Below, piece by piece: positions 12,657-24,611 of a stretch of DNA of 64,000 nucleotides. Source of the DNA: Fratercula arctica (taxonomy: Eukaryota > Chordata > Aves > Charadriiformes > Alcidae); the NCBI GenBank assembly GCA_947846985.1, contig CANTUZ010000008.1, positions 37,094,817 to 37,158,816 on the forward strand. Reading direction: 5' to 3'. The notes below the pieces were generated by a model. That model did not search any database and was not told where the DNA came from. It worked only from the letters and a program-made list of their open reading frames with translations. Positions within the stretch are counted from its first letter, which is position 1, and every line of letters starts with the position of its first letter. Made by a program: the position numbers and the translations under genes.

Positions 12657-14181
12657 TAAGTATTAAAAGATTATTAGTCATCTCTACAGACTTTTTAACC
12701 AATAGGAATTAAAGTTAGCTTCTCCCTTCCTAGAAAAGATGGCAGAGTCCTGTTCTTATTTACGTGAGACTACAAACTTCTAAACTTGTAAACTCAGCTA
12801 AACTCCTGTATCTCTTCTGTTTTGATGGCAGTTTCTCATTAGCATTAGTGCCATTTATGGTATAATAGTAACAGCAGGGCAATTAAGCACTACTATGACT
12901 TTGCAGTGAGCAAAGGAGGCGGGGAGTGCTAGCAAGTACTTCGAGCTCAAGAATGACTAGCACCATGCCAACAAGTACAGGCAAGACTGGAACAGGGCAC
13001 CCAGGAGCTAAAGGCAGGACAAGGAGCAGGGGACCAAGGATGGAGAAGGTATAAGCTCCAAGCTGGCGCAAAACCAGAGAAAATATTGGACTCAAATACT
13101 ATTTGGGGGTCCCCAAGCACCGAACTTATCCAGCACTAGAATGGTAAATGCATGAGCTGCTGTGCTTTTGGCAGTGAGGCCGTATCCTATGGCAACTAGG
13201 TAGTGGTAAGAATTCAGTTCATTGTTCTGTGAGAAGGAAATGCAAGGTTAAGAAATTAGTGCAGAATATAATTTCTAGAACTAGCACAACATGAACTGTA
13301 GTTCTATAGTTTCCTATTGGCAGGAAAATGCAGTGAACCTGAATAACCAGAAAAAAATATTTACACGAGATTTCTTAAAAGGCTGAAGTGTTCCATCCTC
13401 TATCTAATGGAACAAATCAACACTCCAAATAGATTCTTAATTTAACTTCCACATGCAGAACACTTTTGTGGATATATTTCTTTCTGATTCAGTAAAGAGC
13501 AATGGACCTTAGCAACTGTGTAGTGCCATCTTTCGGCAAACACCGGGAAATATTCCTGATTGCTTTAGACCTGCAAAAAAAGGGTCTCATAAGAGCCCAG
13601 TACTGTTCCCAATTGTGACAATACCAATGACAAGCTAATTATACTCTCAATCAGTCTCTACTTAGTATAGTATATTGAAGAGGTTGCTAAAAATAATATG
13701 GAAGTTCCTTTTGTATTTATCATTTTACTGTAAGAAACAGAAAGACCCAGTGCTCACATATTGCCCTGACTTGCATTCTGACCCAATTTCACTGGTGATG
13801 CAGTGCTCAACAAAGTGAAAAATCCAATTTCTGCCAATCTTCTATGAGCAAGAAACCTTCCCCAATCAACCAAACTTTGGGCAAAGAATATAGCCCCAGT
13901 CCCGCATGCTATATTCAATTAAGGCAGGAAAAAAGGGTACTGTTGTATTTCAGGTCCTGGGTAGCTATGCCACTCGTGTGAAGGCACAATGAGTCACATG
14001 TCAGAGGTACAACCCCATGCTGAGCTACATGATAGGACAATCCCAGATCTCAAACATGGGAGCAGGGAATGGGACACGATGCCTTCCCAGAAGGCTCAGC
14101 TCACAGCAGGAAATGCATGTCTTGTCAGCATGACATTAGACGAAATGGGTGGGAAACTCTCTCCAGGAAAAAGATCTCATC

Positions 14182-14200
14182 CCTTTTTTTTTTTTTTTTT
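14182..14200. repeat. Poly(T) tract
   Basis: A T homopolymer of about 18 bases in intron 3, roughly 120 bases before the CR1 copy. Confidence 0.9.
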
Positions 14201-14319
14201 ATTTACTCTAAATTCCCAATTTTGTAAATCCAGGAGTGCCAAGATACTGAGAAATCGCTTGCAATCTGGGGAGAATTTTACTTGTTCTTTTACTTATTAA
14301 CACTGAATAGGTATTACCT

Positions 14320-15325
14320 CCAGGCTAACATGGCAGCAGTACCAATACTCTGCTCTTTCTACGAGTGGTGTTCCTCAGGGGTCGGTACAGAGACCAGTGC
14401 TGTTCAACATCTTTGTTGGCAACATGGACAGTGGGATTGAGTACACCCTCAGCAAGTTTGCCAATGACACCAAGCTGTGTGGTGCGGTCGACATGTTGGG
14501 AGGTGAGGGATGCCATCCAGAGGTGGCAGGCTCGAGAGCTGGGCCCATGCCAACCTCATGAAGTACAAAAAGGCCTAGTGCAAGCTACTGTACCAGCATC
14601 GAGGCAATCCCAAGCGCAAATACAGGCTGGGGGGAGAATGGATTGAAAACAGCCCTGAGGAGCAGGACTTGGGGGTACAGGTTGATGAGAAGCTCAATGT
14701 GAGCCATCAACACGCGCTTTCATCCCAGAAGGCCAACCGTATCTTGGGCTGCATCAAAAGAAGCGTGGCCATCAGGTGGAGGGAGGTGATTCTCCCCCTC
14801 TACTCTGCTCTCATGAGACCCCACCTGGAGTACTGCATCCAGTTTTGGAGTCCTCAGCACAACAAGGACATGGACCTATTGAAGAGAGTCCAGAGGAGGG
14901 CCATGAAGATGATTAGAGGGTTAGAGCACCTCTCCTGTGCAGACAGGCTGAGAGACTTGAGGTTGTTCAGTTTGGAGAAGAGAAGGCTTACAGCAGCCTT
15001 CCAGTATCTGAAGGGGGCTGAAGAGTCACTTTTTACAAAGGCATGTAGTCATAGGATGAGGGGTAATGGCTTCAAACTAGAAGAGGGCAGATTCAGATTA
15101 GCTATCAGGAAGAAATCTTCCATTATGAGGGTGCTGAGGCACTGGAACCGGCTGCTCAGAGAAGTTGCGGATGCCCCATCCCTGGAGGTGTTCAAGGCCA
15201 GGCTGGACGGGGCTTTGAGCAACCTGGTCTAGTGGGAGGTGTCCCTGCCCATGGCAGGGGGGTTGGAACTAGATGATCTTTAAGGTGCCTTCCAACCCAA
15301 ACCATTTTATGATTCTGTAATATTC
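14320..15325 (+). mobile_element. CR1 LINE, 5'-truncated, with the C-terminal part of the reverse transcriptase
   Basis: A non-LTR retrotransposon fragment of about 1 kb, inserted antisense to RAPGEF4 in intron 3. The first part reads [15 protein letters not shown] in one frame and then [10 protein letters not shown], which corresponds to the conserved RT block with FADD, here with one catalytic Asp changed to Asn. After a frame change, an open stretch of 187 codons at 14669-15232 carries the typical CR1 C-terminal segments (RPHLEYCIQFWSP, LLKRVQRRAMKMIRGLEHLS, and FKARLDGALSNLV at its end). The 3' end shows TGGACTAGATGA-like and TATGATTCTGTAATATTCTA sequence, the decayed CR1 octamer tail. 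The frame breaks and the damaged active site mean the copy is dead. Confidence 0.95.
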
Positions 15326-15725
15326 TACCATTCTCACAGTGGAGACAGCAGCATGCTGTTATCATATTGCACTGTTGGTGGGTTTGGTTTGAACTTTCTG
15401 AACAAGGACTGAATATTTCCAGGAAACAGAACTCTTAGATCTTTAGCTTAACTTCATATGGCACTATTAGAAAAGACAGAGGAGTCTTGTTTCCTGTTAA
15501 AATGTAGACCACTTTTCAGGTATTACATTGCAGTTTTCTTGAAATCAATGGCATGATTTGCCCCCAGAGACAAAGGACAACTGAGACTAAAGGAGACTCA
15601 GAGAAATACACTTGTGGTAAGACAAAATATCTGTACAATATATGTTGTTGTTATCTGCCTCAGCATAACTCACACCCTTTCTTTGTACTACTGACTGGAT
15701 GGTTTCAATGAAAAATCTATTTTAC

Positions 15726-15814
15726 CTGGTGGTTGCTCGTATCAGAAACCTTCACATCCAGTGATCCTGTCAGAACAGCATACCAGTTCGTCCCAATATC
15801 ACCCTGACGAAATA
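15726..15814 (-). CDS. RAPGEF4: RAPGEF4 coding exon 3, CNB-A beta-barrel segment
   Basis: An 89-base exon, found only by reading the minus strand between the two larger exons. The acceptor is TTTTTCCAG|TA and the donor CACCAG|GTAAA. Its first two bases complete Leu70 and then 29 codons follow: [20 protein letters not shown], then KVSDTSNHQ. The QGD.G..WY.VL.GS pattern is the conserved core of cyclic-nucleotide-binding barrels, where a Gly-Asp turn precedes an aromatic strand. Compared with the mammalian protein as I recall it, the changes are conservative and lie near the surface loop (for example Thr for Ala before Gly-Ser, and Asp/Asn in the loop before His-Gln). The exon ends in phase 0. 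An 11-bp inverted repeat lies about 80-150 bases upstream of its acceptor. Confidence 0.96.
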
Positions 15815-16931
15815 CTGGAAAAATGAAATCTTGTAAATAAGAGCTATCTCTTTAAGTTTAGCAACATTAACAAACATTTTCCCTCATATTACTACACTAC
15901 TGTAGTCACTGCTGGCACTATAGAATTTGCTGCATCAGACTACTTAGTTACTACTACAGTAGTATTTCCAATGACACTGGAAACACGTATTTTAGTAAAC
16001 TAGTCAATATGCTACAGAACACACAAAATTACCTCACTCTTCTCCCCAGTTTGCTTCTCTTTTACTGCTATCTTAGTTAATAAACAAAAAAAAACAGACA
16101 AAAAAAAAAAAGACTTTCTGAACAATGTCCCGTGGAAATTCAGAATCTTCAAATGCCGACACAGCTCTCAGTGACTTCAATAAGAGCTCTGGCTGAGAAG
16201 CAACCGCAGGACTTTGATGGTCAGGCATTCCAACTGTGTGATTACAGAGCATCAGAATTCCTATTACTCTAAGCAAACCCCAGTGCTGTGTGCATAAAGC
16301 ATGCCAGATTTACCTGAGGGGTACCTGAGACTCTACCAACCACCACAGGTCTCCATCAGCTATTCCCTGGTACAGCTCTGGGAACCCACACATTCCCATC
16401 ACAGGACCACCACTTATTTCCATCTCAGCTTCAAAGACCAAGTACAGCTGTCTACCTTCACCTGGCACACGGGTTGCCAGGGCAAGCACAGAGCTGTTGC
16501 ACCCCAAGCAGCATGCAGCTCTGCAAATCTGTCTTGTGTTACCCAGAGTGACTGCAAACCACACGCTATTAGTGATACGCCTAGGTGACACACTTTTGCC
16601 CCTGACATCACAAAGCGCCTACAAAAGAAATCAATAATACATTTACAGAGGAAGAATGAGGCTGTAGTGCAATGACTTGCTTCTAATCTTTCAAGAAAAC
16701 AGTGGCAGAGTCCTATATCTAATAATGTGTGCCTTGTTACCATAGATTCACTACACACTGTATTTGTAGAGCAAGCAGCAGTTTAGTCCTGCCTTCGTCC
16801 ATGACTATGACTGTGAACATTTTTAAGGACATTCCACCGATTGTGCTCTCTCATTGATCTCCTAGAGACAATCCCAGCCTAATCCCTGATTTTATCTACA
16901 TAAAATAGATCATCATATGAAGCTCTCTTAC
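15815..16931 (-). other. RAPGEF4: RAPGEF4 intron 2
   Basis: A short 1,117-base intron. Between 16300 and 16760 several frames on both strands are open at once, a stop-poor and slightly GC-richer patch with no recognisable product. An 11-bp inverted repeat (15896-15906 with 15953-15963) lies near the exon 3 acceptor. Confidence 0.93.
16075..16112. repeat. A-rich low-complexity tract
   Basis: Two A runs separated by CAGAC. On the sense strand of RAPGEF4 this is a T-rich stretch about 260-300 bases upstream of the exon 3 acceptor. Confidence 0.8.
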
Positions 16932-17074
16932 ATGTGATTCCTTTTTCCAGATTTTCGTAATATCCACACAGACATATCTGCTGGAGAAGGTTTGGGTGAA
17001 ATTTCTCAAAAGCTTTCACTTCTTTCAGTCTTGTGAATATTATATCCACATCTTCACTGGAACGTTCCAAAGGT
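16932..17074 (-). CDS. RAPGEF4: RAPGEF4 coding exon 2, start of the first cAMP-binding domain (CNB-A)
   Basis: This 143-base exon follows a textbook acceptor (TTTTCTTGCAG|A) and ends at ACA T|GTAAGA. It completes Arg22, gives residues 23-69, and leaves one base of codon 70. The peptide begins [16 protein letters not shown] and continues through the [11 protein letters not shown] and [14 protein letters not shown] segments, nearly identical to mammalian Epac2. It forms the helical N-terminal bundle and first beta strands of CNB-A. In Epac2A this domain binds cAMP weakly and is linked in the literature to membrane targeting rather than relief of autoinhibition, which is the job of the second CNB. 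Intron 1 before it is 11.8 kb and intron 2 after it is 1.1 kb. The phases (2 in, 1 out) match both neighbours, which makes the call close to certain. Confidence 0.97.
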
Positions 17075-20000
17075 CTGCAAGAAAACAAAGGAAAAAATTT
17101 TCAAGGGCTTTACCAGAGAAACATCCCCACCTGCATGCACCAGACTTACAAATGTTTGCATTAAACCTCACACTACAATATAAATCAATTAAAATGCATT
17201 TCACAGGTACATAATGAAACCCTTCCAAAACATCCTAACAACTCTCCTTTACCACCTTGAGCATGATTATTACCATTTCAACACAGGCAGTGTCCAGAAG
17301 CCCCATTTAGCACCAAAGTCCTGCTGTAGCAATTACCACAAAAGTATATATGATGATACAGTCCTTATCCTAAAGAGCTTAGAATGACATATAGTTTTAA
17401 GTTTGTAAGGGAACATGAATAAAAAGATGTCCAAACGTACAAGAGGTCTGTGGAATCAGTGCCCAAAATAGAAGTTATCTATCTGGCTAAAAGAAAAGCT
17501 TTAGATACCAGTAGTACCTGCTATAACCACATCTCTCTTCCGCATTGTACTGGGTACAAGCTAACTTGAGTGTTCTCTTTTCTCTTCTCACTTGCAAGCA
17601 AGCAAGACAACTGCAATAAGTATATTCCCTTTCATGCAGCTCCTGTCTCTTAATGTTGGATAAATTAAATATGGAAGCAAGAATCTTAACTCTTCATTGG
17701 TAAGGGTAAAGAGTTTTAATCCAGATATTTAAAACATTTAAAATCTATGACAGTAACACCTTAAAAAAAACCCACAAGATTTCAGGAAAAATAAAATTGT
17801 AGAACTCCCTCCAACAAAGTAGCATGTGGACCAGCAGTTCAGCAGGTTCAGAAAACTACTTCGTATGTATGAAACTAAAGCAAATTACCTCCATAACATA
17901 TATTTTAAATGTGATTATCAAACGTTATGAATCAGCAGGTAAACCAACCACTAACTGACAGCATTAGAAAGAGTCTTTTGTAACAGACTAAATGCCTACC
18001 ACTATGCACAGAAAGAAACATGGAACGTTCCTAGGAGATCATGCTGGATCAGATGTAGAAATCACTTATGTATAAAGGGGTACCAGAAAGAGAGACAACT
18101 GTCTGTGATTATTAGACCTATCACTCACCCAAATGCTGCTAGTTAATATTACTGAAAAAAACGTTCTCTTAGCTAGTGGACGAGCTTCTAAACGAACAGA
18201 AGTCAGGTAGCTTACAATGAACCTAAGTTCACAAATACATGTCTTTAGCATCTTATTATTACACCCCCAGCGTCAGCACTCCTTCCACGGGACTTTTTTA
18301 AAGATTCCTCTTTGGAATCAAAGACTTAAGGGATCCAAATCTTTGTCTCAGGGAAGACATCCAGATCGTACTCACACTGAATCTCTGTCTCTCATCTTGC
18401 TTATTAAATTAAGTCTAGCAGGGATTAAATCTCTATCCTCATTTATACTCCAACTTACCAGGATTAACTACAGATAAGAATAATAACTCTCTGGTGTATG
18501 GTTCCTTCTACGTCACAGTGACATCCTCTTACCAATTCAAACTACAACCAACTACAACAGTTCCCTTTTGAAATATTTCAAGTAAGATTTTCACCCATTC
18601 CTTTTTTTTTAACTGTGCACTAGCTGACAGGTACTAATAAGCATTAACTCTCTTGTCAAAATCCTTTTAAAAAGATTAGGAATATTTTTACTGGGAGGGC
18701 ACAAATTTTGATCAAGCACATTTGGAAATGAAGCTAGAATTTGGGAGAGCCTTTCAGTGAATGATTTAACCATTAATCCGTCTTAGAAAAGGTACCTTCT
18801 AAAAAAAAAAAAAGAAGAGAGAGCAGCAGCCAGCACAGAATCATGCAAGGAATCTTAACCGTAGCCCAGAATAACAACTTATTAATGTTTCTCAAATGAG
18901 ACACAGACAAACACCTAGTTTAAGATTTAGCTGTTTGGTTAACATGGTGAATAAGCATAAAAATTAACTAGGATCCAAGTTGTTTGACAACAAAATGCGT
19001 TTGGATTTGATCAGAGCTCCTGGGAAACGTCCTCAATGTTTAGGAGTAAGGAATTAAGTAACACTAGGTGTCCCAAGCTGAGGTGGCCCTTAGTTTTTTA
19101 GAACACGGCATTTTGCCTGCGTAAAAACTCCAGACTGCAGTGTAACAGTAATAGTAGTAGCACTGAAACTCATTTCTATCAAGTGCTTATAATCTATAAC
19201 AATGAGACTGGTTTCAAAAGGATAGTTTTACTTAGTGAGAGAGCATAATGAGAACAATAAAATACCATGGCGTCAATTAACTGCTTTTCCACATGCCTGC
19301 AAAACTCAGGCAAAGTTTGACCACTTTCTACAAAGTATCTTTTGATAAAATTATCATCATTGTAACTATTGGCATCATCATTAAATTAAAATTAATGAAT
19401 CTATTTATGATGCCAAACTTTGTTTTCTGTTTCCTAAGTACAAGCTGCCTAGCATGGCACAACATCAGTACAGGACAACATAAATTTACCTACTCATTGC
19501 AGCTATCTTACTTAAGTTGCTGTAAACTTGTCTTTTTTAAAGCATAGTTTAGAATAATATATAAACAGATAATATTATAATTTATTCCTTAGAACATTAA
19601 CGATTAAACCTGTTAATTAGAAAATACTACTGATGGCAGATGGAGAATTACTCAAGTTTTAATGTCACTGTAGTCACACTGATAGGAGACAGTGGTATTA
19701 ATCCAGAAAGGAACCATTCTCCAAACCAGGGCGATGGGCTGCAAAAGTCAACCCCAAAGAGGTGAATCTCCCTACATGGCTCCAAAAGCTTCTGGACCGT
19801 ATCAGAGCACCTGAAGTCACTCCCTCTGTGATCACTGCTGTTCATTAAAGATCGCTGCTGTTCTCTTCCATGACACTGATGTTGGGGTGCTACTGAAGTG
19901 TCCCCTCACTGCTGATGCTGCAGAGTTATAACTTGATATCCGTGAGCATAAGAAGTTTAAAAATGCATTTCAGTGAGACTTCAACTACCACTGGATTTGT

Positions 20001-22303
20001 CCTTTCCTAAGTGTAGTCCTGTTTCTGAAAGCTCTAGTCCAATGTATGGTTTAGGACCACAGACGAATCTAAAAGTGTGGACAACTCTCTTAAATCAATT
20101 AAAATTCTTCAGTTCTCAACAGTTTGGTAGAGATATCAGCTAGAGTAGAAGCGTTTTAGGGCAAGGCCATCCTTCTTGTAGAAAATCTATGACTCTGTCC
20201 AGCAAAGTAGACACTACCTAGGCTGCCTCACCCAATTTAAAATAAATTTGAAGTAAAAAAAACCTGTAGAAGTGTTACATTTGTCTTCATCCTTTTTGTT
20301 TAAAAAAAACCAACTTCTTACTCCTTCTTCCCGAGTTTTCAGCATCTTTGTGGGGCAGCTGCTGCTGTATCTGCATCTCCCTTGTCTGCAGGATACAAGC
20401 CCAGAAAAAGCTTTAGCAGCTGTAGTAACCACACTTCACTAACTGGCCCGATAACTGAGTAGGTATCATGCCATGAGCACAGCAAATGCCAGGACAAAAC
20501 CATGCAGGAGGAATGACTGATTGGGAAACGAAGACCTCACACTTCGTATCTCTTACCATGAAGGATAACGCATGGGTGACACTCCTACACCCCTCCTCCA
20601 ATCTTCAATTTAACATGATTGTCCCTAAATTTGTATCTCAACAGGGCACTGCGCAGACATCCCACTCCACTATGGCCAAAGTGAGGTGGGCATTTCCCCT
20701 GTTGCAAAGCAGGGCTATGAAATGATGAAGAAATTATGAAAAGCAAGAGTATTTAATTTATTTTCACTGCCCTACAAGCCTTTCTGCTTCGCTTCTCCAC
20801 TGAACGCTTTATCTAGCTCCTTATTTATATTACTAATTTGCCTCTTCAGAGCACAGTAAGTCTTATCTGGCAGGAATATTTTCACACAACACGTCATCTG
20901 TCTTCTTCTGCTTCTTCAATACAACATCACAGCATACATATAAAAGCGACGGCATCAATGCTAGTTACACATCTCTATTCAATTATGTCAATAAGGCTTC
21001 TTTAAAGGATATTTTAGCCCTGATTTATTTGTTTGTGAAGATTTCAGGCATATATTTTATAGAGATAAAACAATTTTCTTGACACTGTCTGCTTGACTAT
21101 CTGTAAAAGGAGATTTTAAAAAAACTTGCCAGAAGTTTATCTTCAGAAGGCTATTTCATATTTTTAAGTGCAAACTATGCAACCTCGAAGTTTAAATACA
21201 GACAGAGGATAATTGCTACAATTCTTCACATATACAATTTGGGCAAGTATTTCTGTTTAAGTAGCTTATATAGCTTTATAAAAGAAACTATTTTGATGGT
21301 ATTAAGATTAAATATTTGAATGTTTATGTATGCTGTGAAAGACTTATTAACCTAGAAGAAAGGAACAAGGTTGGAGTTTTTAGCTTTGTTTTCATCAAGT
21401 TTAACTATAGCCTATTACTTTCTCTTCTACCATATGTCCTTTTTTTAGGTTCTTCCTCATAATTGGCTTGACACTTGAAAGAGAAAAAACAGAAGATATG
21501 TAGTTTTACCTTCTTTGCCAAGATTCCTCTAGAATTTTAAAATGTTTATTTGTATTACATCTGAACCCTGCTCTAACTGAATGAAAACACTGAGGTCCAT
21601 TCTCTTCCCTTGCTCTTTTTAACTCTTTAAAAGTGCAATATTGCATTTCAGACAGCAATGAACAGCCCATGAAGGATGAGCAGACATGATGTATTTCTCC
21701 CACTGCTGAGGCTGTTTGTAGAAAAGGGATTATCACACTACATAATAGACAAATAAAACTAGCTCATCTCTGGGTTAAAACTAAAGCATCTATTCAAAGA
21801 TGCAAAGGCAAACTCTATGAGCTGGAAGGTACCAGTAACCACTTCCATAGAGCGTTTGGTGAATTTAATAGTATTTTAAAGTATAGTCTGCTTTGAAACA
21901 TGAGCAAGGAAAGAACAGCAAGGAATGCCACTGAAACCGGATCATTCCTCTATGCTCCCTGTACTTTCTCCTACCCTCTCCTGACATGCAGAAAAGGAAA
22001 GCAGTAGGATGCAGAAGAATACTAGTAGCAAGACACCATCTTCCCTTAGTGAGAGCAGGACAACACTGAAGCACCTCTCTCCTCCAGGCAATGCTGTAAG
22101 ACTCTTTGACTTTTAATTTCTCTCTTTGAGAAAGGGAAGTTTAAGAAAGGGATAGCAGTGACCTATCAAAACACTTTAGAACTGTTGTAAGAGATTTACG
22201 TGCTAGATATAAATAGTGTTAATCTGAATAATGTCCGGTTAAGGGTTTACTTCCGTGGCAACAGAAGGCAATCAACTCTCCCCAAAAGGCACTTTGCACT
22301 TGT

Positions 22304-22380
22304 TACAGTAGTATTACCAATACTACTGTATTGGTATATACTGTATATAGTATATATGCTATGTACTATATATACTATCC
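22304..22380. repeat. Overlapping inverted repeats and TATA/GTAT-rich palindromic patch
   Basis: A 12-bp arm at 22304-22315 pairs perfectly with 22319-22330 around a 3-base spacer; a second perfect inverted repeat, TACCAATAC/GTATTGGTA, uses part of the same bases. A patch of TATATACTGTATATAGTATA-type sequence follows. Intron 1. Confidence 0.85.
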
Positions 22381-24478
22381 ACGTTTTCAACATTCACATT
22401 TCAGCTTCTCCTTCCCTTGTCATAGGAAAAGCTTCATCATGAGGCTTTCAACAATACTTAAATTACAGTTCTTTTCTTTTGATTTCCATTTTATGAGACC
22501 TTGGGATTCTGGTTTTCACATTTCCTCTGATGCACAGGAAATAAAATTTTATTTAAACCCTGTTCCCTAGGATTCTTAGACACACAAATCATTCCAGAGT
22601 TTAAAAAAAAAAAAAAAGCAACACAAGTAAAACTGCTGATGCTTAGTTTGCAACAAATTACTACTGTCACCTAGACTCAGAACCCCTACGATAATCTCCT
22701 ATGCTTGCTACGCAAGGCACAAGAAATGCTGTAGATAATCCTCATTTATGCAGGTACTGCTTGACCAGCCAGTTTAAAGCAGACCAACTGGCTGCCACCT
22801 GCAGTCACACAGAGTTTGTAATAGTTGAGTTCTATCTTCCTTAGTGAGGGCCAAAAGAATGCAAGTATGGGGGTCTCTTTTTGACCTACACACTCATCTC
22901 ATTATTATATCACTCAATTATATTTGTGCCTTTGTTGTGGTTTGGCCAATGCACTGAAAAATTATTGGAGGGTTAGACAGAGCAATCAAGTGCTCTTCAT
23001 TTCTTTACATACCCTGCTCTACAAATTATGCATCCTTCCAACAGGTCAATTTTTAGAACTCTATAAATAGTGGTATGTCAAAAGATGTATTTGTTAAGTA
23101 ATGATATTCATAAAGATTTATCTCAAGTTAAAAACACTCTACCTGAACAATATAGCTATAATAGGAAGCAAAACATAAAAAGAATTTTTTTACCTTTATA
23201 TGCTTTTTAAAAAGACAAAATACTTTAAGAGGAAAAAAAAAAATTCAAGGAAATTTCCTCTTTTCATTCATGAAAATTTTTCTGTATGGTGCATGCTTTG
23301 CAACCAAGGTGTAACTAAACCTTATTGAATAAACCCTCCAACATTCATAAACGTTAACTGGAGCTCAGGACAGTTAAAATTCCATTTGACAGAAGTAGGT
23401 CTGGATGAAATTACATTAACCAGCACTGTAGCGTCATAACAGACATTAAAAGCACTTTAATATGAAGACAGACTCTGAGATACATTGCAAATGAAATTTA
23501 TAATTGAACAATATGCACAAGTGATGATATCCTTTGATTCAAACTCTGGCCACTGCCATCCACCAATACACTATGCTAAATGCACCTTCACCCATTTAGG
23601 ATCTGCATTGTTACAGCTAATGAAAATTTAAAACTTACAGCAGCTAGGAAATAACTTCTACAGATTTACATTGACATACTTTGTGACAACTGCTGAATTC
23701 AACAATGAAGTGGAAAGCCAGTTCAGGAAACATTCATTGAGGATACCGACAAATCAGCAGCAGTAGTAAGTGATCGTGACAAATACAGTGCAGAGAAGAC
23801 TAACAGAACAAAGGAAGTATCATAAGAATGATGAGCTCGTTAAATGCAGCAATTTGTAAGATGCAGATGAAAACAGGTATTACATTGGATATTCCTGTGC
23901 TGAGGGCTCCAGATCCTTTGCTGGAAATATGAGTTTTTGTTATAAAAGAAATTTAATCTGCTCAGAGTACAGGATTTTAGAGATCGCATCCTAAAAACAT
24001 GCCAGAAATAACTCAGGCAATGACAGTTTCCAGTATTATCTGGTAAAAGAGAAAACTTACAGTTGCACAAGTACCACACCAATCACACGTCCACTTCAAA
24101 ACACTACCAACTAAATTTGAATATATTATGTCCTAATAGGCATATGTACATACTACTTTGCTCTGGTGGGCCATGACAATGTTTATACACATGAATGCTA
24201 GGGCAATCACCTTTTCTTCCTCTTAATACCTGTACATAGAACAAATGTGTAACTTACTGCAACCGCATGTAACACATGGAAGCTGATACTAGAAATGCCT
24301 AAGACCATGAGCAGAGAATAAAGGAGTTTGAATTTTTTTAAAATACAACTCCCGCCCTCACTATGAGTTATTTTGAATTCATATATTCAATAAAATGCAC
24401 AGACCTAAAAGCTTATGGCAAGCTATATTAACAATTATTTTGGTCTCTCTGAGGAGATATGGAAAGAAAAAGGGCTTT

Positions 24479-24611
24479 TTTATTATTCATGAAAAGACTG
24501 CACCTTTGCACTGGACTAGAAAATGAGCTGCATGATGTGGAAAGATAAATTTGTTATTATTCATCACTCTCAGAAGATTGCACCTTTGCATGAGTGCTAG
24601 AAAGCACTTAG
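24479..24611. repeat. Diverged tandem duplication, period about 75 bp
   Basis: TTATTATTCAT, GA(C/T)TGCACCTTTGCA and CTAGAAA appear in the same order twice, with copies starting near 24481 and 24555. Small insertions and deletions separate them. Intron 1. Confidence 0.75.

Larger units (their letters stand above)
6643..15725 (-). other. RAPGEF4: RAPGEF4 intron 3
   Basis: A 9,083-base intron between the CNB-A barrel exon and the phosphate-binding-cassette exon, interrupting no codon. It holds the 1-kb antisense CR1 at 14.3-15.3 kb, a probable CR1 remnant at 12.6 kb, poly(A) and poly(T) tracts, and the octamer-containing 22-bp duplication at 10.5 kb. I see no further gene. Confidence 0.93.

Noticed and set aside
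16301..16758. Overlapping 93-114 codon frames on both strands in RAPGEF4 intron 2
   Set aside because: No motif, no consistent splice context, and simultaneous openness on both strands points to composition rather than coding.
16879..17088. RAPGEF4 exon 2 read as one continuous frame ending in [10 protein letters not shown]...
   Set aside because: The part after the GTAAGA donor at 16931 and before the acceptor at 17074 is intron; only 17074-16932 is coding.
22931..23000. TGTTGTGGTTTGGCC, resembling the start of some avian retroviral LTRs
   Set aside because: No matching LTR end, polyadenylation signal, primer-binding site or second LTR could be found nearby.
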